This document shows, piece by piece, positions 19,877 through 28,696 of a stretch of 62,221 nucleotides of DNA (positions are counted from its first letter, which is position 1; the number at the start of each line of letters is the position of its first letter). This stretch comes from Dolichospermum planctonicum (GTDB lineage: Bacteria; Cyanobacteriota; Cyanobacteriia; Cyanobacteriales; Nostocaceae): contig NZ_BJCF01000025.1 in assembly GCF_005402965.1 (NCBI RefSeq), positions 1-62,221 on the forward strand. The letters are read 5' to 3'. The position numbers and the translations under genes are program-made. A model generated the notes under the pieces. It had not been told where the DNA came from and did no database searches. It saw only the letters and a list, made by a program, of their open reading frames with translations.

Positions 19877-20857
19877 TTATTGCAAATTACCTCGCAACGT
19901 TTTTGATGGTAACTCACCAAACATATCCTTATAATCCTTAGCAAAATGTGAAGCATTCCAAAATCCCCACTCCTGAGCCACATTCATCACCGTTATTGTG
20001 TTCGGATGATCACTCATTAAAGCCCGGCGTACCCCATTCAGCCGTTGAATTTTGATATAAGCCATGGGACTGATACCAAAAACTTCCTGAAACCCACAAG
20101 ATAAGGCACTACTGCTAGTTTCTAATTCCTCACATAGTTTTTGTAGTGTTAAAGGTTTATCTTTATAGGATCTAGAAATTTCTTCCGCTTTCCTGACCTG
20201 GGAATAACGACGGAATGGTCTTAATATGCGTTGTTTTTTTTGGGCGTTCCTACCGAAAGTATTAATTAGTAATGGTAAAAAATCTTTCCTTATTATTGAT
20301 TGCATCTGTGATTGCATCAATAATGATGGTTGGGTACTCAATATATGAGTAATTTCTTGATAGTAAGCCTTGAGAGGTCGCAATGATGCAGGGTGTAAAC
20401 TCAGAGCATTATGTTGGAAAACCTTTTGTTCCATTTCGTATCCCATTTGTTCACATAGGGTACGGAAAGCCAGTCCATTCACACTGGCCATGATCAGATG
20501 AACGTCTTTGCTAACAACTATATCTACTTCCCTAGTGGAATCGAAACCAAATATATCATATTTTCCAACAGCACAACCATGAGAGCTTATTTGTATCAAC
20601 TTGGGGTGAAATGCCAACACAAAGGAGATATCATCAGTAGATTTCATGCCAGTGGCTTTAGCAACTTGATTTTGATGCAGGTGAGTAAACTTCAAATCTC
20701 CAAAGTCCGCAAAATTAATAGTTCCTAGAAAGCCTCCTGGGCTTAATTGATTACCTTCTTTGATATTCAGAGGTTTTATGGCTTGTGCAAACCTATCTAG
20801 GTCATTAAACTGGTGAGTCACTACCACAGAATTGCCATGGGAATTTTCTTCAGACAT
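19877..20857 (-). CDS. AraC-family transcriptional regulator, upstream copy of a tandem pair
   Basis: Same length (326 aa) and same architecture as the downstream gene. Main differences are in the middle (about residues 85-200) and in the last helix. The HTH segment LTLQKLCEELETSSSALSCGFQEVFG is nearly unchanged, so the two proteins may bind the same sites and differ in signal sensing (inference). The gap of 84 bp contains an imperfect hairpin, so read-through is possible. The region upstream of its ATG has a second, orphan copy at 22713. Confidence 0.93.
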   Translation of the reverse strand: MSEENSHGNSVVVTHQFNDLDRFAQAIKPLNIKEGNQLSPGGFLGTINFADFGDLKFTHLHQNQVAKATGMKSTDDISFVLAFHPKLIQISSHGCAVGKYDIFGFDSTREVDIVVSKDVHLIMASVNGLAFRTLCEQMGYEMEQKVFQHNALSLHPASLRPLKAYYQEITHILSTQPSLLMQSQMQSIIRKDFLPLLINTFGRNAQKKQRILRPFRRYSQVRKAEEISRSYKDKPLTLQKLCEELETSSSALSCGFQEVFGISPMAYIKIQRLNGVRRALMSDHPNTITVMNVAQEWGFWNASHFAKDYKDMFGELPSKTLRGNLQ

Positions 20858-21036
20858 AGATTAAGGGATTAACGCTGAGTAATTTAACGTGAAATGTAGT
20901 TTGAGTGAGTATCAAGCAGATAAATTTAATTATACCACCAGTAATGGCGTTTTTTTTACATACAAAAAAGTGGGAATTTTGGAATATTCATTAACAATAA
21001 ATAACTATATAGTTGTTATTGCTGAGTAAACAATAC
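20855..21036. repeat. AraC upstream region, duplicated at 22713-22895
   Basis: About 180 bp from the AraC start codon outward. It matches 22713-22895 along its whole length with scattered substitutions, including the long block TAATTTAACGTGA...TTGAGTGAGTAT and GTGGGAATTTTGGAATATTC. It likely contains the promoter and operator of the regulator. Confidence 0.85.
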
Positions 21037-21041
21037 CAGAA

Positions 21042-21161
21042 CTTACACAACTAGCACATTGGTAAAGTGTATCAAAGGGCAAAAATCTGGTAAATAAACG
21101 GATTATTGATATCTGATGCACCCTACAATAGATTTTTGGTGTGACACTTGCGTAAGTCCTA
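21042..21161 (+). repeat. Second small inverted-repeat element (about 120 bp)
   Basis: The left side has AGAACTTACACAA and the right side TTGCGTAAGTCCT, imperfect inverted repeats of each other. Its right ~50 bp occur again at 22601-22650, and a more diverged version lies at about 410-455. It is non-coding and probably a miniature element with ACTTACGCA-type ends. Confidence 0.55.
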
Positions 21162-21219
21162 GTTTAATCTGGGCATATTTACCCATAAATTTGGCATCTA
21201 ATTTCACAATAACTAAACT

Positions 21220-22437
21220 ATGATATCAAACGGAATACTATGGTTAACATCCTTTACGGGTGGTACCGTCATGTTGACAGCTTTACCCATGGGGTTGGCA
21301 TCCCCAACACAATTTACAGCTAATTTAGTCAAGGATCAGCATCAATTTTTTACCAATGCTCAACAACATAAAAATGCTTGGCAAAAAATCTTTATATCCA
21401 AAACTCGCTTCACTTTTGATTGGATAAATAAACAATTATCATCACATCGAGATACCGCCACTATCCCAGATTTGACAACATTCAAGGCCAAAGAAACAAA
21501 ATTTTGTTCCCCTGTGCCAGAAAATATAGCTGCACAAACTCCCTGGAAAAATATTACTAACTCTGTACTAGTTAAATTCACCCAGTTTAGTGTTCCCAAA
21601 CTCGATTTTTCACCTCCTACCCTTGTGCGATCGCTCCAAAGCTTCTTTAATGTCATTAACAATCCAGTAGAGCAAAATGGCAGTTACGATTATGCACCAG
21701 TATTAATTGTCAAGCGTAGTGTATCCAATTATGAAGTATGGGTTAATAACAACTTTGTTGCTAGACTCCCTGATCGCATTACAGCTAATGCTTTACAAAA
21801 CCGCTTACAGCAATTAGTGAAATCACCAAAAGTAGAACCTACAGAAATACAACCCGGTTTAGTGGATAAAACTCCGTCCCTCATGGTAGGTACTCGCTTA
21901 CTATTTGCAATTGAACGAAAACTGTCCGCTCAACTTGGTCGCAGTGGTGACATATTAGCCCTGGAATGGACTAACAATCTCCGCATAGCCCTGCATACCG
22001 AACCCTTGACGCTGATACAAGGACAAATGGCAATGTATGGATTAGAGTCTTCAACCACAAAACTTTCTGGATTAGCTTCTTGGTATGGCGGCTATTTTCA
22101 TGGTCGCTTAACAGCAAATGGTGAAATATATAATCAAGATGATTTCACAGTTGCCCATCGTACCCTACCTTTTAATACATACTTAAAAGTCACAAACTTA
22201 GAAAATAATAAATCCGTAATTGTGCGTGTTAATGACCGTGGCCCCTACATTGCACCCAGAAGCCTAGATTTATCTCAAACAGCGGCTCGTTGTCTCGATA
22301 GTGAACATACTGGAGTCGTAGCTTATCAAGCTGTGGTTTTACAACAAAACGCGCCACAAATGACTTTAAAACCATTGTCACCAAAAACCCAAGATCTGGC
22401 TAATACAAAAAGCGAGATCTTGGTTTTTCAATTTTAG
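21220..22437 (+). CDS. RlpA-like double-psi beta-barrel protein (septal lytic transglycosylase family)
   Basis: 405 residues. A signal segment about 5-27 is followed by a long poorly conserved region containing VLIVKRSVSNYEVWVNNNF. The RlpA domain is at about 283-375: GLASWYGGYFHGRLTANGE, AHRTLPFNTYLKVTNL and RVNDRGPY with the catalytic-type Asp. RlpA cleaves or binds denuded glycan strands at septa. In cyanobacteria such proteins are plausibly involved in septal peptidoglycan between cells (inference). The region upstream carries a small inverted-repeat element. Confidence 0.9.
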   Translation: MISNGILWLTSFTGGTVMLTALPMGLASPTQFTANLVKDQHQFFTNAQQHKNAWQKIFISKTRFTFDWINKQLSSHRDTATIPDLTTFKAKETKFCSPVPENIAAQTPWKNITNSVLVKFTQFSVPKLDFSPPTLVRSLQSFFNVINNPVEQNGSYDYAPVLIVKRSVSNYEVWVNNNFVARLPDRITANALQNRLQQLVKSPKVEPTEIQPGLVDKTPSLMVGTRLLFAIERKLSAQLGRSGDILALEWTNNLRIALHTEPLTLIQGQMAMYGLESSTTKLSGLASWYGGYFHGRLTANGEIYNQDDFTVAHRTLPFNTYLKVTNLENNKSVIVRVNDRGPYIAPRSLDLSQTAARCLDSEHTGVVAYQAVVLQQNAPQMTLKPLSPKTQDLANTKSEILVFQF

Positions 22438-22451
22438 TAAAAATCATCCTC

Positions 22452-22484
22452 AGATCCCCAACTTATTGAAGATGTCGGGGATCT
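22452..22484 (+). terminator. Hairpin after the RlpA-like gene
   Basis: AGATCCCC and GGGGATCT pair across a 17-base interior that can extend the stem (AACTT/GATGT). It lies 15 bp after the stop codon and is followed by ATTTGTT, a weak T-run. Confidence 0.6.
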
Positions 22485-22493
22485 ATTTGTTGA

Positions 22494-22600
22494 TACAGCA
22501 GTTCCCGATCTTATGAAGTACAGATATTAACAATAAAACTCTTGTGGTGCGGGCATCTTGCCTGCACAAAGTGTACTTCACTCAAGCTCAACTTGCTGTA
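22494..22600 (+). repeat. Dispersed inverted-repeat element, full copy
   Basis: It runs from TACAGCAGTTCCC to ACTTGCTGTA with the central hairpin changed by one base (GCGGGC/CCTGC). It ends exactly where the right part of the second element type begins (22601). Confidence 0.75.
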
Positions 22601-22650
22601 TCTGATGTACCCGGCAATAGATTTTTGGTGTGACACTTGCGTAAGTCCTA
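22601..22650 (+). repeat. Partial copy of the second inverted-repeat element
   Basis: It matches the right half of 21042-21161, from TCTGATG to TTGCGTAAGTCCTA. The left half is missing and replaced by the 107-bp element. Confidence 0.7.
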
Positions 22651-22712
22651 CTGATGAGGAAATATTTTAAGAAATATTTATAGCCAGACTTATAGCAAGA
22701 CTGATAGCAAGG

Positions 22713-22895
22713 CATAGATTAGGGGATTAAAGCCGAGTAATTTAACGTGAGATGTAGTTTGAGTGAGTATCGAGCAGATAAATCTAATTATCCCACCAAT
22801 AATAGCGTTTTTTTACCTACGAAAAAGTGGGAATTTTGGAATATTCATTGAAAGTACATAACTATATACTTCTAGATACTTAGCAAACAATAGAT
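22713..22895. repeat. Orphan duplicate of the AraC upstream region
   Basis: It begins with CAT, the complement of the start codon in the original, and follows the sequence of 20855-21036. No AraC reading frame is attached on its left side; RlpA and repeats lie there instead. It looks like the remains of a third tandem regulator copy, or a promoter carried along by a duplication. Confidence 0.8.
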
Positions 22896-23430
22896 TTTAG
22901 GAGTTACGCATTGACAAAAAAACTAATCCATATCCTATGACGATGATTAATACCTTCTTTAGTAAAAGTATCAATTATTCTATTCTCACCCAAGCTAGTA
23001 TGTACATAAGTAAGCATATTTTGGTGGATTTTCATGGCACTTGCAAAAAATTACGAATTTAAGGAAGTTAATGACATTTATGCCAAGTTAATTTTTTTTT
23101 TCACAAATGGCTACAACCAGTTCATAGCATGATTTCCAGAATTATTCTTGATGAACTTGACTTAACTTTGTTAAATACACACATACTGTGCAGAATTGGA
23201 CTAATAATATAAGGACTATTTAAGTAGGTTGGCGTTAAAAATTGTCGTTATGACAAGGGAACTCTTAACTGGGAACAGGGAGCAGGGAAGAGGTTTTGGG
23301 CAACTTGACTTTTCGTTACTTATGTCGGTTTTTTTCCGTTCACCTACTTATAGTTGATACAGATGATGGTTAATTTGGGTAGTGCGTAACGTAAGTCATA
23401 GATTTTTTTATCACAAAGACAACTAAAATT
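22896..23430. other. Intergenic region, possible small-element ends
   Basis: No gene seen. GGAGTTACGCA at about 22900 and TGCGTAACGTAAGTC at about 23383 face each other as inverted repeats, so the 0.5 kb between could be a non-autonomous element. A sequence similar to 23250-23285 (GGGAACTCTTAACTGGGAAC) recurs inverted near 48855. Confidence 0.4.
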
Positions 23431-24255
23431 ATGGCTGACCAATTTGAATGGCAATTCCATTTTCATAACTTTAACGAACATAATCTGCACGTGCGAGTGC
23501 ATCATGACTGTGGTACAAAAGATCCCTGGCATGATGGCCGTCCTGGTTGTTGGGAATATAATTTACCCTATTCTCCCACAGGTAGCCTTGAAGGAGTATT
23601 TAGACCCGGTAAATGGGTGAGAAACTTTCGTGACTGGTGGGATATAATCAAAGACGGGCTGAAGCTAAATTTAGATTTAGGAATATTGTTCACCGTACCT
23701 GAACCAAAAATTGATGATCTAGCTGATGTAGTATCCAATGTTTTTGGCATCGAAAGGGACATCATTGAGGCTTTGATTCGGGATATGAACGACGAAGAGA
23801 TACAGCAAATACTAAATACTGCTTACCAATCCCTCGACCAAACCTGTAAAGATAATTACATGGATCCTGCTATTGTTCGACAAATGGCTAAAGACATGGA
23901 TCTAGATCCCAACGCTTGGGGAATTATCGCAGGAACAACCTACAGACACTATATTTGGCATAACAGTAGTCCTCTAGTTAATCATCATGGTTGGAGTGTA
24001 TTTCGTAGTTGGGGACAAAAAAACACAAACAAGAACAACTTGTTTATAGCTGAAGCCTGTTTTATTGATAAAGGACACCTCATTTATCCCTGTGATGTTT
24101 ATCCTTGTGATGGAGGTGATCACCCTAAATACGGAAATACGTTCTGGCAATTTTGGAGTGGTTACTATAAACACTATAAAAATGTCTCTTTTGGAAATGT
24201 TATGGTAATTGAGGATTGCAAAACCATGACAACTTTTTCAGCAGACTCTAACTAG
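23431..24255 (+). CDS. Unrecognised 274-aa protein, Trp/His/Cys-rich
   Basis: No family recognised. The N-terminal ~75 residues are rich in His, Phe and Trp (FEWQFHFHNFNEHNLHVRVHHDCG, GCWEYNLPY) and look like a beta-sandwich or lectin-like fold. The middle (about 95-175) is helical and acidic, with DDLADVVSNVFGIERDIIEALIRDM. The C-terminal part is again Trp/Tyr-rich with CDVYPCDGGD and ends EDCKTMTTF. No signal peptide or membrane helix. Seven or so Cys residues could form a metal site. It stands alone in a repeat-rich region and its last 8 bp overlap the convergent plsY gene. It may be an acquired accessory gene. Confidence 0.8.
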   Translation: MADQFEWQFHFHNFNEHNLHVRVHHDCGTKDPWHDGRPGCWEYNLPYSPTGSLEGVFRPGKWVRNFRDWWDIIKDGLKLNLDLGILFTVPEPKIDDLADVVSNVFGIERDIIEALIRDMNDEEIQQILNTAYQSLDQTCKDNYMDPAIVRQMAKDMDLDPNAWGIIAGTTYRHYIWHNSSPLVNHHGWSVFRSWGQKNTNKNNLFIAEACFIDKGHLIYPCDVYPCDGGDHPKYGNTFWQFWSGYYKHYKNVSFGNVMVIEDCKTMTTFSADSN

Positions 24256-24934
24256 TTTGTTGAGTTTGTGTTTCTACTTTCTGTCCAATTTTCGGTTCTG
24301 TACCCGCAATTAATCGCTCAATATTACTGCGATGACGGATAATTATATATAAACCTCCAGCAAGACCGAGAATAATGTAGGCTAAAGGTTGATGAAAAAT
24401 TACCATAAAAATAGAAACAGCCACAGCCCCAGAAATAGAACTTAAAGAAACAATTCTAGAAATAGCAATGACGAGAGCAAAAACTCCCAATGTTGATAAT
24501 CCTACTTGCCAATTTATCGCTAATAAAATTCCCACACCAGTAGCCACAGATTTACCACCCGTAAAGCCGAGAAAGACTGATTTACTATGTCCTAAAAGGG
24601 CAGCTAACCCAGCCAAAGTGACTAAGTAAGGTTGCCAAATTTCGATATTTATAGTTGGTGGTATTGGTATTAAATTACGAACAGAAGCAATATTAAATAA
24701 AGCGTAAACTAGATTTATTGCTAATACTCCCTTCAAAGCATCAATTAATAAGACAAATGCCCCTGGACCTTTACCCAAAGTGCGTAAAACATTAGTTGCA
24801 CCAGTTGAACCAGAACCAACTTCTCGAATATCAATACCTTTTAATAGCTTACCCGCTAAATATCCAGTTGGAAAAGAACCAAATAAGTAAGCTAATAAAA
24901 CCACTACACCACACAAAGTTAACCACATAAACAT
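24248..24934 (-). CDS. plsY: Glycerol-3-phosphate acyltransferase PlsY
   Basis: First acyl transfer of phospholipid synthesis, from acyl-phosphate to glycerol-3-phosphate, in the membrane. 228 residues with five or more hydrophobic helices. The conserved loops are GSFPTGYLAGKLLKGIDIREVGSGSTGATN (written in part: GSGSTGATNVLR), GHSKSVFLGFTGGKSVATG and RHRSNIERLIAGTEPKIG. The latter two carry the glycerol-phosphate and acyl-phosphate binding residues. Convergent and overlapping by 8 bp with the unknown gene at 23431. Confidence 0.95.
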   Translation of the reverse strand: MFMWLTLCGVVVLLAYLFGSFPTGYLAGKLLKGIDIREVGSGSTGATNVLRTLGKGPGAFVLLIDALKGVLAINLVYALFNIASVRNLIPIPPTINIEIWQPYLVTLAGLAALLGHSKSVFLGFTGGKSVATGVGILLAINWQVGLSTLGVFALVIAISRIVSLSSISGAVAVSIFMVIFHQPLAYIILGLAGGLYIIIRHRSNIERLIAGTEPKIGQKVETQTQQTS

Positions 24935-24950
24935 AAAATAAATTTGTCCG

Positions 24951-25066
24951 TTGACAGTTGACAGTTGACAGTTGACAGTTGACAGGTGCTACGCCACGGG
25001 GACAGGGAACAGGTGACAGGGAACAGGTGACAGGGAACAGGTGCTACGCCACGGGGACAGTTGACA
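24951..25066 (+). repeat. Heptamer array (TTGACAG)n plus nested 14-bp repeats
   Basis: Five copies of TTGACAG (24951-24984) are followed by three 14-bp units of the type ACAGGGAACAGGTG. The latter are bracketed by a 20-bp direct repeat, GTGCTACGCCACGGGGACAG, at 24986-25005 and 25041-25060. This is the upstream region of plsY. Confidence 0.9.
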
Positions 25067-25432
25067 GACAATTTTATGAGAGGCTACAAAGAATTATAAA
25101 ATCTATTAATTCATCCATATTTATCTGCGTTTATCTACGGTCAATAATTATTAAAATCTTATTCTATAACAGCTTCATCTTAATTTGGTATCAGTTATCA
25201 GGATGTTTGAAAACTTTTTGGCGAATATAATATGGCTTCGCTTACCGTCATGGATACGCTACTACACAAACAAAATCCTCCTGCGCAGACTAACAGAAAA
25301 TCAAGCTTTTCAAACCTACGCAGGTGGGTTTTGCCTGTGTGCAAGGTGAACCACGATTTAGAATCGCCAGAGTTAGTATGAATTTAGACTTTTAAAACAA
25401 CCTCTTACCACTGACCACTGACCAATAACTAA
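25067..25432. other. Intergenic region, no gene seen
   Basis: 366 bp of AT-rich DNA between plsY and the DUF3086 gene. It contains fragments that look like decayed repeats (TATGGCTTCGCTTACCG near 25230) and, at 25409-25432, a degenerate CTGACCA heptamer run. Confidence 0.5.
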
Positions 25433-26620
25433 CTAAAAATCATCATCAAGATCCCTATTTTTCATAGTTTTCGGGTCAGGAGCAAAAGCCAACCACAAGG
25501 GAAATTGTAGCAGACCTAAACTAATTTGTTCCTCAGAATCATCAATAATAATTAAAGGCATTTCATTGGCTTTAACTAATCTATCAGCTTTCTGAGCTAA
25601 GGCATTCGGTGCTTCAAATAATACCACACCTCTATCCGGTCCAAAATCAGAACGACCAATACCCAAACAATCTTGTAAACCCCTTCGCCATTCGCCTAAG
25701 CGTTCCGGTGTATTAGCTAAAATCAAAGTTCGTAAGCGATCGCCATATAGTTCATGTAATATGGAAATTGCCGAAGAAGCAATTAAAATATTTTGTAAGC
25801 GGCTACCCATTGTCCGCAAAGCACCCCGTCCCCCCAGGGTAAACAGCCAATTTGACAGTTTTTCCGCGTGAATTGGTTCAAAAGTGCGGCGTAACTGCCA
25901 AGGTGGTCCATAATAGTCTGGTTGGTTGCGATATTGGTCAAGTAAGCGGCGGATTTTTTTCGTACTATCCTGAAACTGCTGTTGTCCCAGTTGTGGAACT
26001 TCTAACTGTTCCTTCATAGATTTTACTTCCTTGGGTGCCGGCTTTTCCCGTTCCTTCACAGGTGGCAAAAGCTGCATTTGTTCCGCTGCTGCCGCCAAAT
26101 CTTGTAAACTACCTGTAAGATAGTCCTTAAAACCCTGTACCCGAATTGCTATATCTTGAGATGTACCAGCAAAACTAGTCCGCATTTCCTTGCGAATTCG
26201 TTCTTGACGACGTTCTAATTGTTCTACAGAAATCTGTAAAACTTGTTTGCGTTGTTCCAACTGTGATAAAGATTCTTGGACAACCTGGGAAAGTGCGGTT
26301 TGAGTTACACTTATTTGCGTCTGAAGAGTTTTATATGTAACTTCCAATTGACCAATTTCTGCTTTTAAGTCCGATTTAACTTGCTGCAATTGGTTTACTT
26401 GTGCCGCCGCTTGTGTATTTAATAAATTTAAGTTTTCCGCTGTTAATGTTGTTGAGTCAATAGTATCTGAATTAAAAACAATTTCCTGTGTTGATACTTG
26501 AGCTTCTAATTCTAAATCAGCCAGTAGGGTTTCTGGTGGTTCATTTCCAGGAGGTTGAACTGGTATTTGTTCCAACCACTCGTCTATTGGCTCTGGAGTT
26601 TGGGATTCCTCTAAGTTCAT
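25433..26620 (-). CDS. DUF3086 domain protein, coiled-coil
   Basis: 395 residues. Residues about 65-150 form a long coiled coil (repeated Gln/Leu/Glu heptads such as LNLLNTQAAAQVNQLQQVK). The conserved C-terminal domain (about 220-385) has YRNQPDYYGPPWQLRRTFEPIHAEKL, LILANTPERLGEWRRGLQDCLGIGR and PLIIIDDSEEQI. Cyanobacteria-specific family, function unknown. It is the last gene of a minus-strand set with DUF3119 and MlaE (gaps 145 and 41 bp), so a role in envelope lipid transport is plausible by context only. Confidence 0.88.
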   Translation of the reverse strand: MNLEESQTPEPIDEWLEQIPVQPPGNEPPETLLADLELEAQVSTQEIVFNSDTIDSTTLTAENLNLLNTQAAAQVNQLQQVKSDLKAEIGQLEVTYKTLQTQISVTQTALSQVVQESLSQLEQRKQVLQISVEQLERRQERIRKEMRTSFAGTSQDIAIRVQGFKDYLTGSLQDLAAAAEQMQLLPPVKEREKPAPKEVKSMKEQLEVPQLGQQQFQDSTKKIRRLLDQYRNQPDYYGPPWQLRRTFEPIHAEKLSNWLFTLGGRGALRTMGSRLQNILIASSAISILHELYGDRLRTLILANTPERLGEWRRGLQDCLGIGRSDFGPDRGVVLFEAPNALAQKADRLVKANEMPLIIIDDSEEQISLGLLQFPLWLAFAPDPKTMKNRDLDDDF

Positions 26621-26765
26621 AAAATAAATAATAATCTAAATTTTCAGTCTTGGCAAATGGAAACATATAATTCCGTCAAAAAAGTATTACCTTTGTGTCT
26701 TTGCTCCTTTGCGCCTTGGCGCGAAAAAAAATTAATATAATTAAAATATAATTAAATTGATTAGA

Positions 26766-27155
26766 TTAATCAATTCGTGGACAACGTTGTTCCAAGCAAG
26801 ATTTTAAGGTTTTAGGGTCAAATAAAATTGGTAAAAAGTGAATACTATTAATTTCCTTAAAATATAACAAAATAGGCACAGGATGCCAAAATATCCGCCA
26901 ATTTTGCCATTCTTGGTAAGGAAAACGACGAATTAACTTTTCTCCTCTATACAGATCGAAATCAGTAGCAGTAAATTTAAACTTGAGTGTTACAGCTTGC
27001 AACATCAAAAACAAACCCAATAGCGTTAATATAGCCCCTATCCAGGGTTGTATTAACAGCATAGGAATAGCAACAATGACCAAGACAAGAGGAATATTGT
27101 AACTTGGTTGTAATTCTACCGTTGAAGTGGCGTTAGGCGTGAATGAACTGGTCAA
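26766..27155 (-). CDS. DUF3119 family membrane protein
   Basis: 129 residues. Two hydrophobic segments (about 20-38 and 38-55) read as a hairpin anchor. They are followed by a soluble PH-like part with FDLYRGEKLIRRFPYQEWQNWRIFW and LLYFKEINSIHFLPILFDP. The family is confined to cyanobacteria and plastids. The gene lies 41 bp downstream of the MlaE-type permease and is very likely co-transcribed with it. Confidence 0.87.
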   Translation of the reverse strand: MTSSFTPNATSTVELQPSYNIPLVLVIVAIPMLLIQPWIGAILTLLGLFLMLQAVTLKFKFTATDFDLYRGEKLIRRFPYQEWQNWRIFWHPVPILLYFKEINSIHFLPILFDPKTLKSCLEQRCPRID

Positions 27156-27196
27156 AATCTGTTCTCCTTATTGACGTTAACCCTGCTCCCTGCAAA

Positions 27197-27961
27197 TTAT
27201 GCTGAACCCTGAAACATAATCCAAGAGAGAAAGAAGTTACTAATAAATATAACTAATAAAGCAGTGACAACAGCAGTTGTAGTTGATTGTCCCACACCTT
27301 TAGCGCCTCCGGTGGTTGTTAGACCCCAACTACAGCCGATAACAGCAATTAAGACCCCAAAACAAGAGGCTTTAATCATAGCATTGCCAATATCCCACAT
27401 ATCGAGAAAGTCACGGGCTGAGTCTAGGAATACCGTATCTGAAAGGTTGTAAATACGGGTAGCTATTAACAAACCTCCAGACATTCCTGTCACCAAGGAT
27501 AGTAAAGTTAAAATAGGCAGCATAATGAAGCAAGCCAAAAGACGGGGAATGACGAGATAATCAATAGGATCTGTTTTTAACATTAACAGCGCGTCTATTT
27601 GTTCTGTAACTTTCATAGTTCCAATCTCAGCCGCAAAAGCCGAACCCACTCGTCCTGCTAAAATTACTGCTGTTAATACCGGAGTCAGTTCCCTAGTCAA
27701 TGCTACCGCTAAAACGCCACCAACGAGGTTTCCCGCGCCAAAATTAATAAACTCCCTTGCTACTTGAATTGTAAATACAGCACCCACAAATATAGCTGTT
27801 AATAAGGCAATAAAGAAAGAGTCTGGCCCAACTATTGCTAATTGTTCTAAGGTATTGCGACGGTGAATTTTGCCTCGGAGGAGGTGAACCAAGACTTGTC
27901 CACCTAAAAAAATCGCGGCCAGCAATCGCTGACTCCATGATTCTAAACTGGATTTAGCCAT
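27197..27961 (-). CDS. MlaE-family ABC transporter permease
   Basis: 254 residues, five to six membrane helices. Conserved MlaE blocks: LARELTPVLTA-type motif (ALTRELTPVLTAVILAGRVG), AAEIGTMKVTEQIDAL, and the C-terminal GCSWGLTTTGGAKGVGQSTT. Members form the membrane part of lipid-transport ABC systems between inner and outer membranes (Mla/TGD1; Ycf63 in plastids). The ATPase and the substrate-binding MlaD-type partner are not in the window. It is the first gene of the set with DUF3119 and DUF3086. Confidence 0.93.
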   Translation of the reverse strand: MAKSSLESWSQRLLAAIFLGGQVLVHLLRGKIHRRNTLEQLAIVGPDSFFIALLTAIFVGAVFTIQVAREFINFGAGNLVGGVLAVALTRELTPVLTAVILAGRVGSAFAAEIGTMKVTEQIDALLMLKTDPIDYLVIPRLLACFIMLPILTLLSLVTGMSGGLLIATRIYNLSDTVFLDSARDFLDMWDIGNAMIKASCFGVLIAVIGCSWGLTTTGGAKGVGQSTTTAVVTALLVIFISNFFLSWIMFQGSA

Positions 27962-28051
27962 ATATATCTAAAATAGTAAATCCTGATATAGTGTAACGCA
28001 TCCTTGTCAAGGATTCTGTGCGTTACGGATTTCATCAATCACGCACCGGTA

Positions 28052-28138
28052 CAAAAAAGCTAACTAATGCTAACAATAGTCAGTTTTTTCTTCCTGCTTC
28101 ATTCTAGAAGTGTCGGCACTATCTAGTCCACAGGCTAA
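28052..28138 (+). repeat. 87-bp repeat, copy A (inverted partner at 35545-35632)
   Basis: From CAAAAAAGCTAACTAATGC to CCACAGGCTAAC this matches the reverse complement of 35545-35632 with about nine differences. It carries GCTAACTAATGCTAAC, which is also the end motif of the IS607 remnant at 30006. It is followed directly by a stem CGGTCA-ACC-TGACCG and a T-rich run. Confidence 0.85.
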
Positions 28139-28183
28139 CACGGTCAACCTGACCGCTTCTTTTTCTAAATTAATCGCAGCATA

Positions 28184-28211
28184 GTAGAGATGTTCCATGG
28201 AACGTCTCTAC
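28184..28211. repeat. 28-bp near-perfect palindrome
   Basis: GTAGAGATGTTCC joined to GGAACGTCTCTAC through CATGG-type centre; 13-bp arms with one mismatch. It folds as a hairpin on either strand. I believe this motif is a dispersed hairpin in Nostocales genomes, but only one copy is in this window. Confidence 0.8.
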
Positions 28212-28225
28212 AAGGGTTTGAAACT

Positions 28226-28254
28226 GGTTTTGGTTTTGGTTTTGGTTTTGGTTT
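28226..28254 (+). repeat. Hexamer tandem repeat (GGTTTT)n
   Basis: Five copies of GGTTTT in the 735-bp gap between the MlaE gene (ends 27961) and the small gene at 28697. The rest of this gap (28255-28696) is AT-rich and holds no gene I can support. Confidence 0.9.
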
Positions 28255-28696
28255 CAGGTAACTTGTAGTACGTAAGTCATGAGATTATTAACTTAGTTTA
28301 CAGCTTTTCTCATAAAATTAAGCAGGTTTTTACAGCGTTTTTACTTCTAGTCAACTGCACACTGAGATGTATTTCCTTGTGATTTCAGGGTTTTACAGAT
28401 TTTCAACATCAAAAAATAGCCAATGCACTTGGGATAACTATTACCCGTGTAATTTAATGAAAACTTAAGATTCTTGACGAAATGAAGATTTAAGAGCGAT
28501 CGCCAGTATTGTAGAAAGTAGCGGATAAAATTGTGGGCATTGCTCAATTGGAGTACGAAATTGAAAAATTTGCAATCTCCAACTTTGGGGCTTTGCTGTT
28601 TGCGATTCTGCGTGAAACATAATTCATGCGGCTATTACCATTACACAAAGCCAATTTTCGCCGCTGACTCCAGTTACACACTAACCTGGTCTGACA

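Noticed and set aside
24951-25066. CRISPR-like short repeats near plsY
   Set aside because: Direct heptamers and 14-mers without spacers; belongs to the cyanobacterial heptamer repeat class.
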